Shown here one piece after another: positions 1-9,717 of a stretch of DNA of 64,000 nucleotides. The notes under the pieces were generated by a model. It was not told where the DNA came from and ran no database searches. It saw only the letters and a program-made list of their open reading frames with translations. The position numbers and the translations under genes are program-made. Numbering within the stretch: position 1 is the first letter of the stretch; each line of letters opens with the position of its first letter. Source of the stretch: Microbacterium lacus (lineage in GTDB: Bacteria; Actinomycetota; Actinomycetes; Actinomycetales; Microbacteriaceae); the NCBI RefSeq assembly GCF_039531105.1, contig NZ_BAAAPK010000001.1, forward strand, positions 1,302,001 through 1,366,000, given 5' to 3'.

Positions 1-18
1 GCGCGGCGAGGAGTCGGC

Positions 19-1155
19 ATGAATCCGCAGCCGCCCCTGCCCGCGGACACGGTCGATGACCGGGCAGAGCTCACGACCGATCCTGCTCCGGGTACTGCCA
101 CCGCCGTGATCCCGAGCCCCTCCGATCACACGACCGTCATCCCGGGCGGATCGAGTCCCGCGCGCGCGACCACCTCCCGCCCGCGCAGCCTCGCGTCACT
201 TCCGACATTCGCGGACACCGTCTTTCGGCGGGTCGCTTTCTCGGCGGGAGGGGTGACCGTGGCGATCATGCTGGCGGTCGGGCTCTTCCTGGCGCTTCGC
301 GCGGGGCAGGCCATCCTGCCTCCTGATGGTGCGGGGTTGAGCTTCCTCACGACGCAGGCATGGTCGCCCGAGACCGGCGACTTCGGGATCGCCGCGGTGC
401 TGTTCGGCACGATCACGATCGCGATCATTGCGATGTCTGTGTCCGTGCCGCTTGCGCTCGGGACCTCTCTTCTGATCTCGGAAGTGCTGCGCGGACGCCT
501 GAAGCAATGGGCGATCACTCTGGTGGATCTCATGGCCGCGGTCCCCAGCGTGGTGTACGGGCTGTGGGGCGTCTTCTTCCTGCAGGAGGCGATCATCCCC
601 GTCTCTCGCTGGATCTCCACGTATTTCGCGTGGATCCCGGTCTTCGCCGTCACCGACGCGGACGGCGAGGCATTGACTGACGCGTCAGCCTTCACATCGT
701 CCGCGTTCATCGCTGGGATCGTCGTGGCTCTCATGGTCGTCCCGACCCAGACCTCGATCATGCGGGAGGCGTTCATGCAGGCCCCCCAAGGTGAACGCGA
801 GGCGGCATTCGCGCTCGGCTCCACACGGTGGGGCATGATCACCGCCGTCGTTCTGCCCTTCGGGCGAGGCGGAATCATCGGTGGCACGATGCTCGGGCTG
901 GGCCGGGCGCTCGGTGAGACCATCGCGGTGTACATGATCATTTCGCCGATCTTCTTCATCAACTGGCAGGTGCTGAAGACCGGCGGCAACTCGGTTTCAG
1001 CACTGATCGCTCTGCGCTACGGAGAGGCGAGCGAGTTCGCGTTGTCCGCCCTCATGGCGGCAGGCCTGGTGCTGTTCCTCATCACGCTCGTCGTGAACTT
1101 CTCCGCCTCATCGATCGTTGCCCGGTCGCGCTCGGGCGCGCAGAGCGAGGCATGA
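19..1155 (+). CDS. pstC: PstC-type phosphate ABC transporter permease
   Basis: One of two membrane subunits of a Pst-type phosphate importer in the cytoplasmic membrane. The protein is 378 aa. It has a disordered Pro/Thr/Ala-rich N-terminal tail of about 65 residues, then six or so hydrophobic segments from about residue 72. The cytoplasmic ABC-contact (EAA) loop lies at about residues 260-278, containing EAAFALGSTRWG. A GAGGAG ribosome-binding site sits just before the ATG. The gene overlaps pstA by the ATGA at 1152-1155. The long N-terminal tail is not part of the core family fold. Family assignment is firm. That the cargo is phosphate is inferred from the family and from the neighbouring pstA and pstB. 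Confidence 0.93.
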   Translation: MNPQPPLPADTVDDRAELTTDPAPGTATAVIPSPSDHTTVIPGGSSPARATTSRPRSLASLPTFADTVFRRVAFSAGGVTVAIMLAVGLFLALRAGQAILPPDGAGLSFLTTQAWSPETGDFGIAAVLFGTITIAIIAMSVSVPLALGTSLLISEVLRGRLKQWAITLVDLMAAVPSVVYGLWGVFFLQEAIIPVSRWISTYFAWIPVFAVTDADGEALTDASAFTSSAFIAGIVVALMVVPTQTSIMREAFMQAPQGEREAAFALGSTRWGMITAVVLPFGRGGIIGGTMLGLGRALGETIAVYMIISPIFFINWQVLKTGGNSVSALIALRYGEASEFALSALMAAGLVLFLITLVVNFSASSIVARSRSGAQSEA

Positions 1156-2429
1156 TGACGATCACTCTCGAACCGAACACCACCGGCACATCCGTCGCCG
1201 CACCCCCGGACGATGCGACGCCGAATGCCAGGGTCGCAGAGCGCGCGGGGCGCACCGTCATCCCGCGCCGCGACGACATCGAGGTCGGCGAGCGACGCAA
1301 TGTGCGCGCCGCGCGCCTGGACGACCGCTTCGCCATCCTCGGTGCTGCCGCGGGCGCGCTCGCCGTCGCCGGGCTGCTCTTCGGCTGGATCGCACCGCTG
1401 AGCGGAGTGATCGGTTTCGTGGTCGTGGCATTCCTGACTTTCGTCGCGCTGTACGCGCTGCTGGTCAGCATCACCTCCGACCTGCGCGAGGTGATCGACC
1501 GGGTGATGACGGTCGTGCTGATCAGCGCCGGCGTGATCCTGATGTCCGCACTGCTGTTCGTGGTGATCTTCACGATGCTGCGCGGCTGGCAGGCGCTGAC
1601 CAACGTCAACTTCTTCTTCCAGGACATGGAGTTCGCCGGGCCTCTCGATGGGCTGGATGTCGGCGGTGTGGCTCACGCGATCATGGGCACGCTGATCCAG
1701 ATCAGCATCGCACTCGCCATCTCCATCCCGCTGGGGATCGTCACGGCACTCTTCCTCAACGAGATCGGCGGCCGCTTCGCGCGCTTTGTGCGGACGATCG
1801 TGGACGCGATGACTGCTCTGCCGTCGATCGTGGCGGGCTTGTTCATCTATTCCGCCTTCATCCTGCTCTTCACCCACCAGCGGTCGGGGTTCGCGGCTGC
1901 ACTCGCGATCACCGTGATGATGCTGCCCATCATCATCCGCGCCTCGGACGTGGTGCTCCGACTGGTCGCGGGCAATTTGCGTGAAGCCTCCTACGCCCTC
2001 GGCGCTTCGCGGTGGCGCACGGTCTGGCATGTCGTGCTACCCACGGCGCGCTCGGGGCTGGTCACCGCAATCATCCTCGGAACCGCCCGCGGCATCGGCG
2101 AAACCTCTCCCGTCCTGCTCACCTCCGGCATCACGAACGTCATGAACCTCAACCCGTTCGAAGGCCCGATGATCTCACTGCCCCTGCAGGTGTTCGACTT
2201 CGTCCGCTCGCCGGAACCGAACATCATCGCGCGTGGTTTCGGCACCGCGGCCGTGCTCATGCTTCTCGTTCTCACGCTCTTCGCGATCGCGCGGGTCCTG
2301 GGCGGGAGAGGAGCGGGCGAGTTGTCGCCGCGGCAGCGACGCGCGGCGCTCGCCCGCTCCGCGCGGGACATCGCCCGGATCGAGAACTCCCACCCGGCAT
2401 CCGCCCCCGTCTCGAAGGACCCGCAATGA
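1152..2429 (+). CDS. pstA: PstA-type phosphate ABC transporter permease
   Basis: The second permease subunit, partner of PstC. It is 425 aa, longer than typical PstA proteins (about 280-300 aa). The extra length is an N-terminal hydrophilic region of about 55 residues, two additional hydrophobic segments (about residues 60-110), and a charged C-terminal tail. The EAA loop is at about residues 277-297 (EASYALGASRWR). It overlaps pstC upstream and the pstS-like gene downstream by ATGA, so the three are translationally coupled. The two extra N-terminal membrane segments could accommodate an additional partner, but this is speculation. Confidence 0.93.
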   Translation: MMTITLEPNTTGTSVAAPPDDATPNARVAERAGRTVIPRRDDIEVGERRNVRAARLDDRFAILGAAAGALAVAGLLFGWIAPLSGVIGFVVVAFLTFVALYALLVSITSDLREVIDRVMTVVLISAGVILMSALLFVVIFTMLRGWQALTNVNFFFQDMEFAGPLDGLDVGGVAHAIMGTLIQISIALAISIPLGIVTALFLNEIGGRFARFVRTIVDAMTALPSIVAGLFIYSAFILLFTHQRSGFAAALAITVMMLPIIIRASDVVLRLVAGNLREASYALGASRWRTVWHVVLPTARSGLVTAIILGTARGIGETSPVLLTSGITNVMNLNPFEGPMISLPLQVFDFVRSPEPNIIARGFGTAAVLMLLVLTLFAIARVLGGRGAGELSPRQRRAALARSARDIARIENSHPASAPVSKDPQ

Positions 2430-4027
2430 CCCCGACCTCCCGCGGACGCGCCAGGCTGATCGCTGCGCTCGGCGTGCTACTGATCAGTATCGGTGTCGCC
2501 CTGCCCGCTCACGCCGCGTCCTACGAAGTGATCACCGGGACCGGCTCGACCTGGTCGCAGAACGCACTGGATCAGTGGCGGCGCAACGTCGCGTCGAACT
2601 ACGGCATGACCGTGAACTACTCCGGTGTCGGGTCGTCGGCCGGCCGCCGCGACTTCATCCAGGGCAGCGTCGACTACGCGGTCAGCGAGATCCCGTTCCA
2701 GTCGCGACCGGAGGATGGCTCCGCTCCGGAGGTTCCGCCGCGTGGCTACGCCTACATGCCGATCGTCGCGGGCGGTACGGCATTCATGTATCACCTGACC
2801 ATTGGGGGCAAACGGGTGACGAACCTGCGGCTCTCCGGCGCGGTCATCACGCGCATCTTCACCGGGGCGATCACGAATTGGAACGACCCCGCCATTCAAT
2901 CCGACAACCCGGGGCTCGCCATGCCAGATAAGGCGATCGTGCCCGTCGTCCGATCCGACGGTTCCGGCTCGTCCGCGCAGTTCACCCTGTGGATGTCGAA
3001 GCAGCACGGCGACGCCTGGACGGCGGGGATGCGCTCGCAGTTCCCCACGCCGGCAAACGGCAAGGCGCAGAGCGGATCATCCGGTGTTGCCGGTTACGTC
3101 AGTCAGGGGTATGGGGAAGGCGCCATCACCTACGTCGAATACTCCTACGCCCTGGAGGCGGGCTTTCCGGTCGCGAAGGTGCTGAACGCGGCGGACTACT
3201 ACGTCGAACCGACCGCGGATTCGGTCGCCGTCGCCCTTCTGCAGGCCCAGATCAACAACGACCCGTCCTCGCCGGACTACCTCACGCAGATCCTCGACGG
3301 CGTCTACAACAACGCCGATCCGCGCACGTACCCGCTTTCGAGCTACTCGTACATGATCGTTCCCACCGAGGTCGGCGGGGTCTTCACCACCGCGAAGGGG
3401 AACACGCTGAGCACGTTCGCGAGCTACATGCTGTGCGAAGGGCAGCAGCAGGCGCGCGACCTGGGGTACTCGCCGCTGCCGATGAACCTCGTGCTGGCCG
3501 GATTCGATCAGATCAAGCGCATTCCCGGCAACACCGCCAGCACCGACCCGAATACGTGCAACAATCCCACGTTCAAGCCGGGGGACTCGCCCAGCAACAA
3601 CCAGCTCGCTCTCACGGCCGCCCAGCCGGCCGACTGCGACAAGCGCGGGCCCAACCAGTGCACGACGGGAACAGCCGGCGCCCCGCAGGAGACGCCCGTC
3701 ACCGGGACGGGGTCCGGTGGCGCGGCGACGACCGGCGCTGCCGCGGCGTCCGGTGGGGGAGCGGCAGCCGCCGGCGCCGCGGCGACCGGCACCGGTTCCG
3801 CGGCCGCCGTCTACGACTCCGAGGGCAACCTCATCTCCGGTGACGGCGCGGTGGCCGGCGTGGCGACGGCCCTGCCCTTCACGTTGGCCTCGAACGGCTG
3901 GGGGTGGCAGCAGTCGGTCATGCTCGGCGCGGTGATCCTCCTCGCCGCCGTGATCGCCATTCCGCCCGTGCTGTCGCCCCGGTTGCGGCGCTCGCCGAAG
4001 TCCGGCCGATCGGATGCCGCGCGATGA
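2426..4027 (+). CDS. pstS: PstS-like substrate-binding protein with C-terminal membrane anchor
   Basis: Extracytoplasmic binding protein for the Pst permease. It is 533 aa. A signal peptide ends near AHAA (about residue 30). The N-terminal lobe has the PstS-like GTGSTWSQNALDQW and YSGVGSSAGRRDF segments, the latter corresponding to the phosphate-contacting loop. A further GSGSSAQFT lies at about residues 180-190. After the binding domain come a low-complexity Gly/Ala/Thr linker (about 415-470), a transmembrane segment near residues 496-516 and a short basic tail. It is therefore probably membrane-anchored, not a lipoprotein like most Gram-positive PstS. The ATG at 2426 overlaps the pstA stop, so I preferred it to upstream in-frame starts. 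Confidence 0.88.
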   Translation: MTPTSRGRARLIAALGVLLISIGVALPAHAASYEVITGTGSTWSQNALDQWRRNVASNYGMTVNYSGVGSSAGRRDFIQGSVDYAVSEIPFQSRPEDGSAPEVPPRGYAYMPIVAGGTAFMYHLTIGGKRVTNLRLSGAVITRIFTGAITNWNDPAIQSDNPGLAMPDKAIVPVVRSDGSGSSAQFTLWMSKQHGDAWTAGMRSQFPTPANGKAQSGSSGVAGYVSQGYGEGAITYVEYSYALEAGFPVAKVLNAADYYVEPTADSVAVALLQAQINNDPSSPDYLTQILDGVYNNADPRTYPLSSYSYMIVPTEVGGVFTTAKGNTLSTFASYMLCEGQQQARDLGYSPLPMNLVLAGFDQIKRIPGNTASTDPNTCNNPTFKPGDSPSNNQLALTAAQPADCDKRGPNQCTTGTAGAPQETPVTGTGSGGAATTGAAAASGGGAAAAGAAATGTGSAAAVYDSEGNLISGDGAVAGVATALPFTLASNGWGWQQSVMLGAVILLAAVIAIPPVLSPRLRRSPKSGRSDAAR

Positions 4028-6666
4028 GCGGACGACACCGCAGGCCCCACGCGACCTGGCCATCGGTCTGGGTGCGGGTGGCCTCGACCGGGCTCGTCGT
4101 GGGCCTCGTCACGGCGGTGCTCGCGGGCGGGGCGAGCGCCGTGCTCACCACCGACCCGGCTGCCGCTGCGACCGGCGACGAGCTGACATCGAGTGCCGTG
4201 ACACTCACGACCAAAGACGATGCGCTCGTGGCGGAGGGTTCGCCGTTCCCCGATCTCGCCGTGACCGTGTCGCAGACCAAGGACCTCGTCTCGCAGGGAA
4301 TCGTCGTCAGCTGGACGGGGGGCAAGCCCTCCGAACGACCGGCCGGCACCGTCGGCGGTACGAACTTCCTTCAGATCGCGCAGTGCTGGGGAGAAGACCC
4401 CACGCACCCCGGCCACCCGGACCGGCGAACGTGTCAGTACGGCGGCACGCTCGGCGCGGGATCGTATCGGGACGGCACGACCGAGGCGTCGGATGTCGCC
4501 GAGCAGGACTTGCCGTACACGCACATCAGCGAGAGCTTCTTCTCCCCGACCTACACCGGCATCCCCTTCGTCGCTGTCAATTCCGCGGGCATCGTCGATG
4601 AGGAAGATGCTCCCGCCGACCGGGTCCTGACCAACCTGACCACCAACGCCGAGGGCAAGGTCGTGCAGAAGACCGGCGCCGATTACGTGGATCTGAACAC
4701 CAACCAGTTCTTCACCGCCTACACGACCAATGAGGTCAAATGGGCGGGGGCCGGTGCGGACGGATCGGGCTCGGTGCCGTTCGAAGTGCAGACCAACATG
4801 CAATCGACCGCGCTGGGCTGCGGTGCGCCGATCGAGGAGACCGACGGCTCCGTGGTCGGCAGGTCGTGCTGGCTCGTGATCATCCCGCGCGGGCAGGGCG
4901 ATTCGGGCTCGAGCGAGATCAATCGGTCCGGTCTGTGGTGGGATGCATGGGAGCACCACGTCGCCGTCAAGCTCGAGTTCAAGCCGCTCGGAGTCCGCTG
5001 TCAGATCGGCGCCGCCGAACGGCAGCTTGCCGGCAGCGAGCTGATCGCGGGCGCCATCGCCGCCTGGCAGCCCGAACTCTGCCAGGGTGAGAAGGGTTCG
5101 CCCTTCGTCTTGAGCGAGGGCAACGAAGCGGATGCTGTCGCTCGGGCGGCGGGCACGGCGCCGAGCCCGCTCGCCTTCACCTCGCGTCCGCTGGATGTCG
5201 AGCGGATCGGCGGGGCGAAGGATCCCGTCGTGTACGCGCCGGTGGCGCTGTCCGGAGTCGCGATCTCCTTCTCGATCGACCGGCAGCCGCATCCGATCGA
5301 TGCGTCTCCGGAGGAACGCGCCCGCGCCGGCTTGCCGATGACGGAAGTCAATCTGACCCCCCGCCTGGTGGCCAAGCTGCTCACCTCGTCCTACGTCGAC
5401 TCGCTGCCCGACGGCGCCAGCAAAGCCCATATCGGCTACAAGAGCTTCTCCGAGCCGGGCAAGAACCCGCGGACGATCGTGCAGGACAAGGAGTTCCAGG
5501 CGATCAACGACCCGGAGTGGTCGAAGCAGATCATCGTGGGAGCGTCCGTGGCGGACGTCCTCGCGCCGTCCGGACGTTCTGACATCGCCACCCGGCTGTG
5601 GGAGTACGTCATCTCGGATCCCGCCGCATTGGCGTGGTTGGACGGCGCGCCGGACGAGAACGGGATGATCGTCAATCCCTGGTACTCGACGAATCCCGAG
5701 GTGAACCCCACCGGGGTGGGTCTCGCCCTTCCGTTGGACAACTTCCCCAAGGCCGATCCCGCGGAGAAGGCGGACACCACCGTGTCCGACCCCGCGAACG
5801 GCACCGGTCCGATCAACCTCGTCACCTGGCGGCCCTATACGCAGAGCTTCGCCGACGGCGGTTACCACGTCCTCCGCGGCGACGGAAACATTCTCGGAGC
5901 CTGGGACCGTTTCGCCGTGCCCGCGAAATTCGGCAAGTCCGTGCGTGAGCTGTTCGGCAGCCAGAAGGTCTTCGCGCTCACGACGACGCCAGCTGCCGCT
6001 CTCTATCAGACCGTGGTCGCCTCGTTGCGGAATCCGGCGGGCCAATACGTCCCGCCGACCCGTGAGTCTCTCGCGGCCTCCGCAGCGGCGATGACGGCCA
6101 CGCCTTCGAACGCCCAGGTGGCGCAGTACGACTTCAGCAGTCCCTCGGTCCGGGCCGCAACCACGTCCTATCCGCTCGCGATGCCCGTCTACGCCGCGCT
6201 CAATCCCAAGCAGAGCGATGCGACGCTGCGTGCGGTTTACGCGAACCTGATCCGCTACGCCGCCGTCGATGGGCAGGAACCGGGCACGGATGTGGGCCAG
6301 CTGCCGCCCGGATACGCTCCACTTCCCGCCGCGTGGGTGACTCAGGCGCGAGCGGCTGCGAACGAGATCGAACGTGGTGGGTCGACGGGAACCGTGCCGC
6401 CGGCATCCGCAGCTGCTCCGACCTCCGGTTCACGGCCCTCTGCCGCTGCCGGCGCCCCCGCCTCTGCCGCGCCCGCACAAGCGGGCGCGGCGGCCGCTGC
6501 CGAACCCGTGGTGACCGGAGAGGTTGCGGGAGCACTGGCTGGATCTGCCACGCCCGACGATCCGGACGTCGGTCCCCTGGGCGGCGCGATCCCGCTCGGA
6601 GTGGCGGTCGGCTTCCTGGCTGCCGTTGCCGTGCTCGCGGTGTCCCGCGTACGCCGTCGCACCTGA
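4024..6666 (+). CDS. Giant PstS-like extracytoplasmic protein, membrane-anchored
   Basis: A secreted, C-terminally anchored protein of 880 aa. It has an N-terminal export signal (hydrophobic about residues 20-45) and a C-terminal transmembrane helix (about 855-875) followed by the basic tail RVRRRT. The central and C-terminal parts echo PstS family features: YAPVALSGVAISF, LTPRLVAKLLT, YPLAMPVYAAL and a GYAPLP segment near residue 757. It therefore looks like an expanded binding-protein fold, about twice the normal size. An Ala/Pro/Ser-rich linker precedes the anchor. The ATGA overlap with the pstS-like gene implies coupled translation. It may be an accessory or alternative binding component. 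Ligand and function are unknown. Confidence 0.8.
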   Translation: MSGRHRRPHATWPSVWVRVASTGLVVGLVTAVLAGGASAVLTTDPAAAATGDELTSSAVTLTTKDDALVAEGSPFPDLAVTVSQTKDLVSQGIVVSWTGGKPSERPAGTVGGTNFLQIAQCWGEDPTHPGHPDRRTCQYGGTLGAGSYRDGTTEASDVAEQDLPYTHISESFFSPTYTGIPFVAVNSAGIVDEEDAPADRVLTNLTTNAEGKVVQKTGADYVDLNTNQFFTAYTTNEVKWAGAGADGSGSVPFEVQTNMQSTALGCGAPIEETDGSVVGRSCWLVIIPRGQGDSGSSEINRSGLWWDAWEHHVAVKLEFKPLGVRCQIGAAERQLAGSELIAGAIAAWQPELCQGEKGSPFVLSEGNEADAVARAAGTAPSPLAFTSRPLDVERIGGAKDPVVYAPVALSGVAISFSIDRQPHPIDASPEERARAGLPMTEVNLTPRLVAKLLTSSYVDSLPDGASKAHIGYKSFSEPGKNPRTIVQDKEFQAINDPEWSKQIIVGASVADVLAPSGRSDIATRLWEYVISDPAALAWLDGAPDENGMIVNPWYSTNPEVNPTGVGLALPLDNFPKADPAEKADTTVSDPANGTGPINLVTWRPYTQSFADGGYHVLRGDGNILGAWDRFAVPAKFGKSVRELFGSQKVFALTTTPAAALYQTVVASLRNPAGQYVPPTRESLAASAAAMTATPSNAQVAQYDFSSPSVRAATTSYPLAMPVYAALNPKQSDATLRAVYANLIRYAAVDGQEPGTDVGQLPPGYAPLPAAWVTQARAAANEIERGGSTGTVPPASAAAPTSGSRPSAAAGAPASAAPAQAGAAAAAEPVVTGEVAGALAGSATPDDPDVGPLGGAIPLGVAVGFLAAVAVLAVSRVRRRT

Positions 6667-6864
6667 TCCGGCCGCAAACGTCGTGGACAGCGGTTCTTTG
6701 CTCGAACTGCGTCGAGTGTTCACCTGGCACCCGAAACCTGGGAATCGGGTCAGAACCGACCCTGAATCACCTCAGATCCTGGTGGTCCCCCTGCGGTGCC
6801 GCCAAGCCGGCCGCTTTCCCGAGATGCCGGTTCCAGATCACCACCCCTCCAGAAAAGGAAAGCT

Positions 6865-7986
6865 GTGAACAAGAAGAAGTTCATCGCCGCCGGGGCCGCC
6901 CTCGGCCTGGCAGCCACACTGATGGCCACCGTGCCGGCCGCCAATGCCGAGCCCGTCGCGAACGGACCGGTGATCGTCGGTTCGGACACCCTGCAGGACG
7001 TCATGAACGCTCTCACGAACGGCACGAACGTGACGGGATCGCCGGTCCGCTCGACGGCGGGTTCGTCCGCGGTCGCGTCTTTCGACGCGACCGGTTCCGT
7101 GACGATCCAGACGAAGTCGGGTGGCGCGCACTTCGGCCGCCCTAACGGTTCAGGCGACGGGGTGAAGGCGTTGAGTCGGTCGATCGATGGGCAGCCGTAC
7201 ACCTCGGCGACTCCCGGCTCGCCGGCGAACGTCAACATCGCCGGACAGGTGGACGTCGCCCGTTCCTCTTCCGGGGCCACGGTCAATGCCAATGGTGCGC
7301 TGCTCTACGTGCCGTTCGGGCGCGACGCCCTCTCTTACGCCCACTCGGGTGGATCGAATGCGGCCTTCGACAACATCGACCAGGCGACGCTCAAGGGCAT
7401 CTTCGAGTGCACCGTCACCCAGGTCGGCGGCGTGACGGTCACGCCCGTGATCCCGCAGGCCGGTTCCGGCACCCGCAAGGACTTCCTCGCGAAGATCGGT
7501 GCGACCGAGTCGAGCATGCTCGAGGTCTCCGAGGGCGGCTGCGTCGTCGTCGGTCAGGAGCACGACACGAACAGCATCGCCGGTGGAGCCGCCTTCCCGG
7601 CCAACGCCGTCACCCCGATGTCGGCTGCCCAGTGGGTTGCGCAGAACACGGGCGCCGGAGTGGATCGCCGCGGATCGGGTGTCAAGATCGGATCCCCCCT
7701 CGCCGGCGTATCGCCGGTCAGCGGCACCGGCACCGCGATGGTCCCCAACGCGGCCTACTACTCCAACAGCACGTGGGGACGCGACACCTACGTGATCGTC
7801 GAGAACGCCCGCGTCACCGCCGGTGACGCGAAGTACGACGCCAAGCTCGCTGAACTCGTCAGCAACGCCACGAGCAAGCTCGGCAACACCGCCAGCGTCC
7901 TGCCGTCTCAGGCCGGCTCGGTGAAGAAGAAGTTCGGCTTCCTCGCGCCGTCGACCACGACCCCGTTCCGTGCCAACCTCGGCTGA
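6865..7986 (+). CDS. Secreted periplasmic-binding-protein-like protein
   Basis: A 373-aa exported protein. The signal peptide is MNKKKFIAAGAALGLAATLM and what follows, with likely cleavage after ANAE. The mature protein begins with VIVGSDTLQDVMNAL and contains GSGTRKDFL at about residues 205-213. Both resemble the ligand-binding loops of PstS-like solute-binding proteins. There is no C-terminal anchor and no lipobox, so it should be soluble or held by a partner. The GTG start at 6865 is chosen because AGAAAAGGAA lies just upstream and the signal peptide begins there. It is the third binding-protein-like gene of this locus. The ligand is not known. Confidence 0.8.
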   Translation: MNKKKFIAAGAALGLAATLMATVPAANAEPVANGPVIVGSDTLQDVMNALTNGTNVTGSPVRSTAGSSAVASFDATGSVTIQTKSGGAHFGRPNGSGDGVKALSRSIDGQPYTSATPGSPANVNIAGQVDVARSSSGATVNANGALLYVPFGRDALSYAHSGGSNAAFDNIDQATLKGIFECTVTQVGGVTVTPVIPQAGSGTRKDFLAKIGATESSMLEVSEGGCVVVGQEHDTNSIAGGAAFPANAVTPMSAAQWVAQNTGAGVDRRGSGVKIGSPLAGVSPVSGTGTAMVPNAAYYSNSTWGRDTYVIVENARVTAGDAKYDAKLAELVSNATSKLGNTASVLPSQAGSVKKKFGFLAPSTTTPFRANLG

Positions 7987-8038
7987 TCCGCCGACCACCC
8001 TTCGCGAAACAGACTCAGAAACGAAACGGACAACTCAC

Positions 8039-9667
8039 ATGAAAATCAGCTTGAAGTGGCGCGCGGCTCTCGCCGGTGCCATCGCGATCGCCCTCGTCGG
8101 CGGTGGCGCCGCCGCGGCCAATGCCGCCGACGGTGACATCCTCAACCCCCAGTCCAACGGATCCGCCGGGTCCTTCTACATCTGGGACGGCAACACCGGC
8201 GAGTTCGCAGACGGCGACCCTGCTCGCTCGTATGCGCGCAATGAAGGCCTGATCATCGCGGGCAGCAAGACGGACGTCCTCGCGGAGATCCCGGTTCCGG
8301 CGGCGGCCGTCGCCGGCGGGTACGACCAGGTCTACCGCTTCGTCGCCCGCTCGAACGAGCTCTCCGGGGGCACGAACACGTGGCGCGGGTACTCGTCGAC
8401 GTTCGTCGCCGGGCCGAACGGCGGCCTCCTGACGGATGACTTCCAGCTCGACTCGAAGCTGCAGGGCAACAACGGCGGCGTCGACACGGTCTTCACGGAA
8501 GGCGGTGACTGGTACGTCGGTCTCGCCTTCACGAAGAACAACGGTGTCACCCCGATCGTGTCGATCTACCGCACGATCCACGTCGATGCCGCGACCGATC
8601 GTTGGACGGTCGACCCGGTCGAGACCGCGGCGCCGGTCGCGGCGCCGGTCGTCACCACGCAGCCCACGAGCGTCGCCGTCACTGCGGGAGCGGACGCGGT
8701 CTTCACCGCCGCCGCTTCCGGAGACCCGACGGTTCAGTGGCAGTCCTCGACGGACGGCACGAGCTGGTCGAACGTCTCCGGAGCGACCAACGCGACGCTC
8801 ACCGTCGCGTCGGTCACGGTCGCCCAGTCGCTCACGAAGTTCCGGGCCGTCTTCACCAACGCCAGCGGCTCGGTCACGACGAACGAGGTCCAGCTGACCG
8901 TGACTGCCCCCGTCACCGAGCCCACCGATGCCACCGACGCCGGGACCAAGCAGACCCTCGCCGCGCCCGTCGACGGTGTCGTGACGCTGACCGGTGTGCC
9001 GGCCGGCACCTACACCGCGTACGCGTGGTCGACTCCCGTGAACCTCGGCTCGGTCGTGGTCCCGGCCTCGGGCATCGCGACGATCACTGTTCCGTCTGCC
9101 CTGCAGGACGGCAACGCCCACACGATCGCACTGCTGCAGGCCGACAACACCGTTGTCGCCTGGGGCAACGTGGTCGTGCCCGCACCGGAGTTCGCGCTCG
9201 AGACCGAGACGCCGCTGACGGCTGAGGTCACGGTCTCGGGCAAGTTCGCCCTCGAGGGTGTCCGGACGGCGCCGCTTCCGCTCGGAACGGCCAAGCGAGG
9301 CGCGACGACCGCTCCGGTGGCCCTCGGCGCGTTCACGGTGACCGACGACCGCAACGACCTGAAGGGCTGGACGCTCAACGCGACCGTCGCGGACTTCACG
9401 AACGCGGCAGGCGAGACAATCCCGGGCAGCGCCTTGGGCCTCGCTGCGAAGAAGGTCGGGGACGCGGTCGACGGTGTGACCACGCGATCGGCAGCCAAGG
9501 TCGCCGGTGACGAGTGGGCCTCGACGCTGGTCGCCGAGGGAGCAGCCGGCTCCACCACGCTGGAGGACGGCACCCAGTTCGACGCCGACCTCACCTTCAA
9601 GGCGCCCAAGACCGCCAAGAAGGGCACCTATACCTCGACGCTCACCCTGACCCTCGCCTCGAAGTAG
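8039..9667 (+). CDS. Secreted Ig-like / WxL-like domain surface protein
   Basis: An exported protein of 542 aa with a signal peptide (cleavage about ANAADG, residue 31). After an N-terminal domain of about 170 residues there is an Ig-like domain at about residues 205-290 (PTSVAVTAGADAVFTAAASG, WQSSTDG). The C-terminal region, about 390-542, resembles the WxL cell-wall-binding domain of Firmicutes. It has LGAFTVTDDR followed by GWTLNATVADF (Trp near residue 444) and ends in YTSTLTLTLASK, where canonical WxL domains have a second Trp. There is no LPxTG motif and no transmembrane helix, so attachment would be non-covalent. It precedes a perfect hairpin and a DUF916-like gene, the usual partner of WxL proteins. 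Confidence 0.72.
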   Translation: MKISLKWRAALAGAIAIALVGGGAAAANAADGDILNPQSNGSAGSFYIWDGNTGEFADGDPARSYARNEGLIIAGSKTDVLAEIPVPAAAVAGGYDQVYRFVARSNELSGGTNTWRGYSSTFVAGPNGGLLTDDFQLDSKLQGNNGGVDTVFTEGGDWYVGLAFTKNNGVTPIVSIYRTIHVDAATDRWTVDPVETAAPVAAPVVTTQPTSVAVTAGADAVFTAAASGDPTVQWQSSTDGTSWSNVSGATNATLTVASVTVAQSLTKFRAVFTNASGSVTTNEVQLTVTAPVTEPTDATDAGTKQTLAAPVDGVVTLTGVPAGTYTAYAWSTPVNLGSVVVPASGIATITVPSALQDGNAHTIALLQADNTVVAWGNVVVPAPEFALETETPLTAEVTVSGKFALEGVRTAPLPLGTAKRGATTAPVALGAFTVTDDRNDLKGWTLNATVADFTNAAGETIPGSALGLAAKKVGDAVDGVTTRSAAKVAGDEWASTLVAEGAAGSTTLEDGTQFDADLTFKAPKTAKKGTYTSTLTLTLASK

Positions 9668-9717
9668 ACCTCGAGCGAGGGCCTCGAGCCCGAGCGAACC
9701 TCACAACTGAACAGCCC

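Noticed and set aside
3811..6045. Very long minus-strand open frame (744 codons) opposite the giant PstS-like gene, and a 1246-codon minus-strand frame at 51402-55142
   Set aside because: Both are Arg/Gly/Asp/His-rich with no domain motifs and lie fully antisense to well-supported genes. High GC leaves many long empty frames.
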